Positions 56,941-64,000 of a DNA stretch of 64,000 nucleotides are shown piece by piece. The notes beneath the pieces were generated by a model. The model made no database searches and was not told the DNA's origin. It was given only the letters and a program-made list of their open reading frames with translations. The stretch lies in NCBI GenBank assembly GCA_947579665.1, contig OX388345.1, positions 58,147,454 through 58,211,453 of the forward strand, read 5' to 3'. The position numbers were made by a program, and so were the translations under genes. Source of the stretch: Sympetrum striolatum. Its lineage: Eukaryota > Arthropoda > Insecta > Odonata > Libellulidae. Numbering within the stretch: position 1 is the stretch's first letter; every line of letters starts with the position of its first letter.

Positions 56941-57215
56941 TACTATCTTACAGTCGGTAGGGTAGGACCGGTAGGACAGGGTAGGTAGGTAGGGGGAGCA
57001 TGACGAAAGGGTGCGAAACGCTGAAATTCCGCGCAAATAAAACAATAGGCCCACCAGCGCAGCGGCCGAGCACGGGGGCCTCCAATCATACTTTCCTCTC
57101 GACCCCAATCCCACTTTCCTCGCATATATTTTATTATATTCTCAGAAAGCTCGCTTTTCAAGCAAATCGCTCAGTGGACATCTTGCACCCGCACGCATTC
57201 ACAGATTACTCGTAT
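56941..57215. other. GC-rich island, nature unknown
   Basis: A GGTAG(G) repeat (56954-56996, GGTAGGGTAGGACCGGTAGG type) is followed by sequence rich in G+C and CpG (GCGCAGCGGCCGAGCACGGG at 57056-57075). It has open frames on both strands but no protein similarity I recognise. It could be part of a transposon or a promoter. Confidence 0.4.
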
Positions 57216-58720
57216 TAGCAACCCCCTTCTCATCCACCCGTGTTCGGAGAAAACAAGAGAGGTCACCGCACTTTTAATTGAACCTCTAACTTTTTAACAG
57301 CCGTGTTCCAAATTTTTCTTCTTAACATATTGCTCATATAAAAATGATGGGCAATGCGAAGAGCCACTCATCGGAAATTAAGTTTTCTCTCACATATGAT
57401 GATATGTGTTTTATGTTCCGTCAGGAAGTGAACATTATTCGGTCGGTTCGGTTCACTGTTAAATAAAGACCAGGACTGTCTGTAGTTCACACTCTGCGGC
57501 AATCCATCAAAAATGTGCTTCATGCGTGAGTACTCAGAAAAACTGCCATAAGAAGACGCCAATAACGTCGAGTTGGAAAGACTTTACCGATGAAGCTCGT
57601 TTCAGGCAACGGACTCTACCAATCTCGTCTTCATTTTCGGTGGTACTGGTAACCAGAAAAAAACACTCAAATAAGAATTTCTGAACGTGTTAGCTACAGT
57701 TATTCAATAAAATTAATTAAAATCTGTCTGTAAAAAGTCTGAACACTTTATGCTTCACATTACAGGTTTCACACTTCACAAAAGTTCAAATTAGAGTATG
57801 TAAATTGACACTTTCACTTAAACTCCCTAACATGCACTGAACATTTGCTGTCAATTTTACAATAAAAAAGAAATTTCTCACAAAATAGGTTCTGTTGCAG
57901 GAAGGTAAGTCTTCACACTGATAAACATTTCTATTGTTCACTTTTCCTGAAAATGTCACCATTTATAATGCACCAAGAATTTCTTGTCCACAATATTCCT
58001 AATTAAACAGCTTTAAGAACAGCAAGTTCACATACATAAACATTGAAATTAAATCTAAATTTCCTGAATAAGATAAACCAACGAAAATACGTCTAAGAAG
58101 CTCAAAGTCTGCTAATCACAAAAATTGAACTTAGCAAAATTTACAACTAATGAAAGCTAACTTTACACTAGCTATAATTACATCAAACTTCTATAAGGAT
58201 TCTTAAGACAGGAAATGAAATACTCAAGATATTTTCTAAGTCTTCTCTTTGTTACCTGAAGTAGCCATACATGTTAACATGAATTCAATGCATACATGCT
58301 AACACTGATCTATTAAAGCCTTCTTACCCGAAAGAAGAATTAATTGTACATTTTTTTTCAACTTTTTTTCACAGCCTTGTGCATATTCAAATTACTCTTT
58401 TTTAACCTGAATTTTCTTTGGTTTTTTAGCCTTATTTTTCTTTCTTTTTTTAATTATAGATCCAGGATGTTAAATTGTTGTCAGCTCAGAAAAAAATGTG
58501 GTGCATTACTTTCTGGGAAATCCTCGTATTTATCTATTTGAATGAAGTAGTCTCATCTATCTTTGAAGACTATCATAATACTCCAAACTCCTTCAAAGGT
58601 TTTCAAAATAGTTCATATGATTCTACGATAATGGTCACAAAGTTATGTAACTTTAACTCAGTTATGTATCTTCATATTAGTGGACAGTTATTGAACAGGC
58701 AGCATTAGCAATTACCTTGA
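57216..58720. other. Intergenic, nothing recognised
   Basis: No gene or clear repeat; T-rich tracts at 58350-58455. Confidence 0.5.
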
Positions 58721-58999
58721 GCTTCTACCAATGACACTAATTTACGAGTTGGTAGGCAAGTTTATATCCAAGTGGATATGGATTCCAAAATTTTATATTT
58801 CCAATTACCTCGTGAATAAAATCCCTATTTCATTGGAAATATTTCAGGAAATATTTAACTTAAAGATACCAGAAAACACTATCAATAGCTTCAGGCATAG
58901 CTTTGTGGTAGGAATCCATAACATACAGAAATGAAAAGACAAGACTTATACCCATAGCATTCGAATAATTCATTATGCTACCTAAGCTCCTTCTAAATT

Positions 59000-60185
59000 C
59001 TTCTGTATTAAATAGGATGATAAAAGAATTAATTTACTTTTCTGGTAAATATAGCATAAGAAATTCTGCAGAACTGGCAAAAAAAATTAGCAACTATAAT
59101 TTGCGCACTAACATCTATCTGGTATCTTTCGACATAATAAACCTACATACAAGAGTACCTCCCTATGATTCTTAGTTGCTAACTGAAAAACTTAAAAAAA
59201 ATACCAATCCCGACTATAAGATAACCAAAGATATTTGTAAACTTTTAAATCTCTGTCCCAAAAATATTTCTCATTTAATGGTATAATGGTAAATTATATA
59301 AACAGGAAAAAGGACTTGCTATGGGTTCTCCTCTTTCTCCCTTACTGGCAGAAATTATTCTTAATCATCTGGAACAAAATTGTTTTCTTCTGGCCACCAC
59401 CTAACTTGATCTATTATTTATTGTTTTTGGAATGTCAATGACATATTCTGAGCATGGTGCATTTCAGAAAGACAGCTAGATCTCTTCCTTAATCTTATAA
59501 ATAACCTCCATCCCACCATCTCTTTTACTTCAGTACCACCGGATGGTATGGTTCCATAAGGATGCATATACGAGCCTCGTCATCCCTTCAGATTCTCAAC
59601 ATCATCCTTCCCAAAATCTAGCCCCCTTCCACTCCTTCATCCACAAACTTTTCCTTATACCCCTTTTCTGTTCAAAATTCCTTAAAGAAATATCTGTAAT
59701 CGAGCAAATAGAGTTAATGGCTACTTTCCAAACTCATTCATCAACTTATCGCAAAGAAAAGGAAGAGTTTATGCTGTGACAGGATCTTCCGAATGTCAGA
59801 CAGAAAATTCCTCTCTGCCCCCACAATGGTGCCCTCTTTCACTTTTTCGAAAGACCAACACAAAGATTATGAGAAATTCAACCAAAGAGCACATGAAGAT
59901 TGCTTTAAAGCCTTCCTCGAACTATATATGAAAATATATTAAAGGAACGGTAAGGAATGGCATATACTGCTTGTAGTGCAACGATTGCCCTGGTGTATAC
60001 ATCGGAAAATGCGGCAGGATCTTTGATAAGCAGAGGACGGAACACTGGGGTGCCTTCTGCAACAATCATCCAGAAAAAAATGGCCTTCCACCAACCAGAA
60101 TCCAGCCACAAATGTAAGTGGGAAATAAGAGTACCTCCACTTCCAAAAGAAAGGGCGTACAATGAACACAGAGGAACAATTGGCA
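59000..60185 (+). pseudogene. Penelope-like retroelement relic (RT and GIY-YIG)
   Basis: In frames with shifts and stops: ELAKKISNYNL and IYLVSFDIINLHTRVP (the RT block with the first catalytic Asp, usually LVSFDVxSLFTxIP), then GLAMGSPLSPLLAEIILNHLE (59312-59374), diagnostic of Penelope-like RT. Further on GIYCL-stop-CNDCPGVYIGKCGRIF ... RTEHW (59959-60040) shows the GIY and YIG motifs, the CxxC before YIG and the Arg and His/Glu region of the GIY-YIG endonuclease. The YxDD block is decayed. Old and inactive. Confidence 0.8.
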
Positions 60186-62825
60186 ACCCTTAAAACACTT
60201 CCCATCTTCAATTTCAGTATTCTAAATAACTACCTCTCACCGTTTCCTTTCCCAAGAGGTAAAATCCATCTCTCAAACCTCCTCAACCTAACCCTTTTAC
60301 TATATATAGATGATTTTTCATACCATTGCCTGATGATGAGGACGTTGAATCCTAGGTAGCATAATAAATTATTCCAGTGGTACAGGTTTGTCTTTTCATT
60401 TCTTTACAAAACCAGAAAACTCATTTCAAAAGAATTTTCATGAAAACTTTTACTTTCAAGTTATTAAGGTAATTGAATGTTTTTTTTATCAAATGCACAA
60501 AATTTAAATAATTGATGGTTAAACTTAACCATAATTTTATTTTTATCTTCTTACAGTTTAATTGGATTCCGAATTTAAATGTTATTCAACTTTAAGGAAA
60601 AATTTAACTTGTTTCCTCAGTAACCATCTGTTTTTTGCAAAGTAACAGCTACCTACCTGAATTACATTCTGCATGGATATTTTTTTATAACCAAAATGGA
60701 AATCCATAGTTGAAAGAAGTAAAAATTTATTTGGTTGGAACCTTTACGAGGAGCCACTTCTTCAAAATTCTAATTTGATTTTTGGCACGTTGTTTATTTT
60801 AAATTATAAGCAGGTCTTCCTATTTTGCATTACTTTTTCTGGCTCCTTGTGCATTTCAATGTATTCAGGCTGGGATCAATTAATATTTTAAGGCCATAGA
60901 ATAATTTGGCTCATTATGTTCATACATTCATGTTCCTCCAAAAAGATAATTCATAAATTTCAATTAAATAAATTAGGAACTGTGAATCACTGGTGACCCA
61001 AACTATCACAAACGATAACTCCTTGTGATCCACCAGTGATTAACTTCATGTTTGAAATGAAAGCAATTCCAATATTTTTTACTTTTCTTATTTGTCTCAT
61101 ACAGAAATTAAAGAATAAAATCCTTTAAATAATTATTTACATTAAATATATTGCAATGGATTTCTCTACTGGACTACTAAGAGTTGAGTTAAGGGTATCT
61201 CACATGTCATTTCCTCGTATTTTTTAAAATTTATTCGTCATTAGACTCATAAAACATACATACATGCAAAGACATGCATTCATATGAAATACGAAATTTA
61301 GCTTTTATTATTTATACAAACTGTTCCCAAAACACAATTGACAAAAACCTTATCAAGGACAAAACAGACTAATAAAATTATTTACAGCAACAGTTTGGGT
61401 CGACTTTATTTAATACTTCGGAATATTTATTTCCTTAACAGGGTTTCATACTCAAAGTATTTTTATGATATACTCTAAATCCTTTACATAATGTTCGTTA
61501 CAGCCAGTCATCATCCAAAGCAATACGTAATTTTTATACAGGTCAATATAAGCACATTCACAAACATGTTCTCACAGATTTCTTAATACATTATCTCAAA
61601 AGAGAAGCGAGTGATTCTTACACAAGCTTCAACAATCAGGTACACTGAAATTAAAAAAATACTTTTACAAAAAAATTGCATGATGAATAGTTTTCTATAT
61701 TAACAGCTAGAGTCCGAGGCTGCAACAAGAAATTCTTCTTGCACAAACATTAACGTGTCTGTCAGTTATGACAAGCGTAACACTTTTTGTGAAGTATTTT
61801 TGCAGAGAAAGAGATGAAATTATAAAATATATTTTTCTCTTAACAGGACATACACAGTTACGGTGCCCTACACATAGTTAAAAAAGACGTTAAGTATGTG
61901 CCATTAAGTAGCGTAATAAGTATACGATTCCCTAAAAATTGTCAACTTTAAGTGTTAATAAACACGTCCATCACTAAAACATGTTTTCCTCTGCTCTCTT
62001 CTGCGAAGAAGTCTAGAGAAAACACTGGCCTATCAGTATATGTGCAAACGGAGGTATAATTGTCACTATTGCACTGTTTCGATCAGTGATTGTCACTGTG
62101 ATGAAGAGCACACCAAACTTCAACTGTACAAAGAATTGTCTGCAGCTAGGGTTCCATTCATTTTTGATTGTCAAATGGCAGACATTGATGCTCTTCATCA
62201 ACTCAAACACTTAGCTGGGAATATCACTTCTGTATCTCTTCTATAGAATCTAAGAAACAGTTATCCCCATCACTTCCATAAACCTGTGAAAAAATTGATT
62301 GGTGAAATAAAGAAGCTATAAAATCATCAGTATATAGCCCAAATATTAAACCAAAATATCATTATTAATCATTTTTTGTAGTTTAAATTAACCCTTTCAC
62401 TTTACTTTGTTTGGACGAAGTGAAAATTTGAACAACTGTAATCGATTATTGCAGGATAAAGGGTTCAACAACTAAGCAAAAATAGCATTTCTTTACTTTG
62501 GTGTAAAAGCTTCCATGTATTAGGAAACTCAAATAATACTTTCAATCAACTTGCAGATGATAATGAACCAATCAAATAAATATTAAGGAATTTTAGAGGG
62601 TCATAACTTATTGGCAGCTTATCTATCCACTATTATTACACATAAATTACATACTAGGGACATTACATGAATATTGTGAATTATTAAGAGAACCAAAATG
62701 TTTCACTCCAGCAATAGGAAACGAATCAAAGAAACTAAATTAACATATTAAGAAATGTGTGAAATAAGTAATACTAGAATTTAACATAGTACACATAAAT
62801 ACATGTAGTGTGTGTAAAGTTTGTT
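60186..62825. other. Non-coding; possibly the 3' UTR of a minus-strand gene in its right part
   Basis: No coding frame I believe. Minus-strand AATAAA signals (for example 61304-61309) and the possible terminal exon at 62826-62855 would make about 61.3-62.8 kb a long 3' UTR. A short hairpin-like inverted repeat (TCACTGGTGA / TCCACCAGTGA) is at 60984-61040, and TTAACCCTTTCAC...AAAGGGTTCAA forms another near 62390-62467. Confidence 0.35.
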
Positions 62826-62855
62826 TTAGTCGATTTCAGGCTTCACTTCTTTCTT
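62826..62855 (-). CDS. Possible terminal coding exon of a gene entering from the right
   Basis: On the minus strand an acceptor aattttttgcag is followed by KKEVKPEID and TAA. The T-rich tract and short charged end are typical of a last exon, but nine codons are far too few to name a protein, and no upstream exon is visible before the window end. Confidence 0.25.
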   Translation of the reverse strand, partial: KKEVKPEID

Positions 62856-62859
62856 CTGC

Positions 62860-63300
62860 AAAAAATTTATAAATAATAGCCTGACAAAACCAACACAATG
62901 ATGAAAGAAAGGAATCTGAATCGAGATTCTCATTTAGACCATAGAATATGCAAGGTATGACATTCAGTAATCCATAAACATTAAACTATATGGTGATAAA
63001 GCAAGGAAGACAGAGTATAAATGGGTAGCAAAATTCACCAGAGGAAACAACACAGAAGAATTTGAGCACCAGGCATCCCTGAACATTGCATACACCAACA
63101 AACATTCACATTGTTTCTTCATTCATTTCTTATTTGGCTAATATGTGTATCACCAACAATGAAGAGAAGGTTTCTACACATTAACAACCAACTTGCCTGG
63201 GGCATCAAGGGATTAAAGATTGTCAAAAGTTACTTGTACACCAGTATGATTCAGTTATGAAGAAGCATAAGACAGGAGACAACCTATAACTTACTACATG
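62860..63300. other. Non-coding, perhaps the 5' part of the mariner relic
   Basis: No frame is kept; some short pieces (KIVKSYLYTS) could be the decayed start of the transposase that follows. Confidence 0.35.
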
Positions 63301-63830
63301 GTATAAGCAAAACTCAAATCAACGCAATGGAAACATCAACTTCGAAAAAAGGCTGTGCTGCCCTTACTGCCACCAAACAAATGGTAACCATCTTTTGGGA
63401 TATCTCAGGCATATTGCTCATGGTCTGGCTTCTGCAAGGAACAACTGTCAAGAAAAAGATAACTGTGCAACCCTTACATTACTGATAGGATTCAGTAACA
63501 GTGTGGGATGGTCAAGTGGGGTTTTTCTTCAACATGACAAAGTGTAGCCTCACAACACTACAATTACAAAGTTAGCATCCCTGGGATTGAGTGCTGTGCT
63601 GCACCAATCATATTGCAAAGATATCATTAAATCAGATTATACAATTATCTAAAAGATAAAAGGCTAACTGCAGGTTAAGATTCCCAAACATAAAGAAACT
63701 GAAGGCAGTGTCTTTGAGTGGTGGTGTAACAAATTTAAAGAATGGTTCTGTAATGTTCTGAAATTGCCAGTAAGATGGAAAAGTGCATTCAAAGTGGTGG
63801 GGAAAGTATTGAGAAATCTCATATCTCGTA
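63300..63830 (+). pseudogene. Mariner-type transposase relic
   Basis: In broken frames: ATKQMVTIFWDISGILLMVWL and GTTV (first catalytic Asp in the FWD block), GVFLQHDKV-stop-PHNTTITKLASLGLSAVLHQSYCKDIIKSDYTI (second Asp in QHD, third in SDY), then EWWCNKFKEWFCNV and LPVRWKSAFKVVGKV, matching the mariner end (usual form LxxRWxKCIxxxGxYxE). Spacing of the last two Asp is slightly under the DD34D of classical mariners, by small deletions. Terminal repeats not found. Old and inactive. Confidence 0.8.
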
Positions 63831-64000
63831 GATGATCTTCGATTAAACTCATGCTTTTAGAAATGGAATTGTAAATTGCTTCAAAATAACTCTCGTAATT
63901 AAATTTCTGTATTTAGCTTTGATTCTGGATTGAAAAGTTTGGTTTTCTTCTAATCCAGGGTGGCCGCAGAACAATATGTTAAAAATTAAGGTCATTTCAA
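63831..64000. other. Window end, nothing recognised
   Basis: No feature seen in the last 170 bases apart from the possible 3' end of the mariner relic. Confidence 0.5.

Noticed and set aside
62013..62246. Cys/His-rich plus-strand frame (CHYCTVSISDCHC) considered as a zinc-finger remnant
   Set aside because: Irregular Cys/His spacing, an equally long frame on the other strand and no flanking coding sequence.

Overview
The window is nuclear DNA of an animal, most likely an insect. The main gene has GT-AG introns, very large exons and a domain plan matching insect tenectin (tenebrin). The rest is AT-rich, gene-poor and full of DNA transposons, tRNA-derived SINEs, LINE and Penelope-like relics. 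I cannot name the order or species from sequence alone. No bacterial, organellar or viral genes and no CRISPR array were seen.

Layout. 1-2082: no coding exon recognised; upstream flank or first intron. 2083-18911 (+): nine exons of a tenectin-like extracellular matrix gene, lacking only its 5' end (signal peptide exon). They join in frame to 3,633 codons and encode five complete and one shortened von Willebrand factor C (VWC) domain. Two giant Glu/Thr/Ser/Pro-rich exons and two poly-Thr linkers separate the domains. Two VWC domains carry an RGD integrin-binding tripeptide. 18912 to about 19785: 3' UTR with three AATAAA signals.

19.8-33.5 kb: intergenic. It holds a 15-bp tandem repeat, a LINE 3' relic, a foldback element with target-site duplications, and a block of old, diverged duplications (25.9-32.9 kb). 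33.58-34.43 kb: a 0.85-kb repeat with tRNA-like promoter boxes; a second, inverted copy lies at 49.24-50.04 kb. 34.56-38.89 kb: a 4.3-kb non-coding hAT-type transposon, with an 8-bp target duplication, inserted in a SINE. It contains a 60-bp satellite and a ~160-bp satellite whose units carry a Pol III B-box-like motif.

39.4-42.7 kb: a possible spliced transcript of uncertain coding status, with a 286-bp MITE in its intron and a near-perfect 196-nt hairpin just after its last exon. 43.0-48.6 kb: nested transposons: a ~340-bp inverted repeat encloses a LINE reverse transcriptase split at a TA by a 3.5-kb Tigger/pogo element, which itself carries a SINE. 50.47-51.76 kb: an internally deleted pogo-like element. 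52.7-54.2 kb (-): a candidate three-exon gene for a small secreted protein, assembled from splice sites and reading phase. 54.6-56.2 kb: a G-rich minisatellite interrupted by a 561-bp hAT MITE. 59.0-60.2 kb: a Penelope-like relic with reverse transcriptase and GIY-YIG parts. 62.8 kb (-): a possible terminal exon of a gene entering from the right. 63.3-63.83 kb: a mariner transposase relic.

The tenectin-like gene is the only well-supported host gene. All transposon genes seen are broken.
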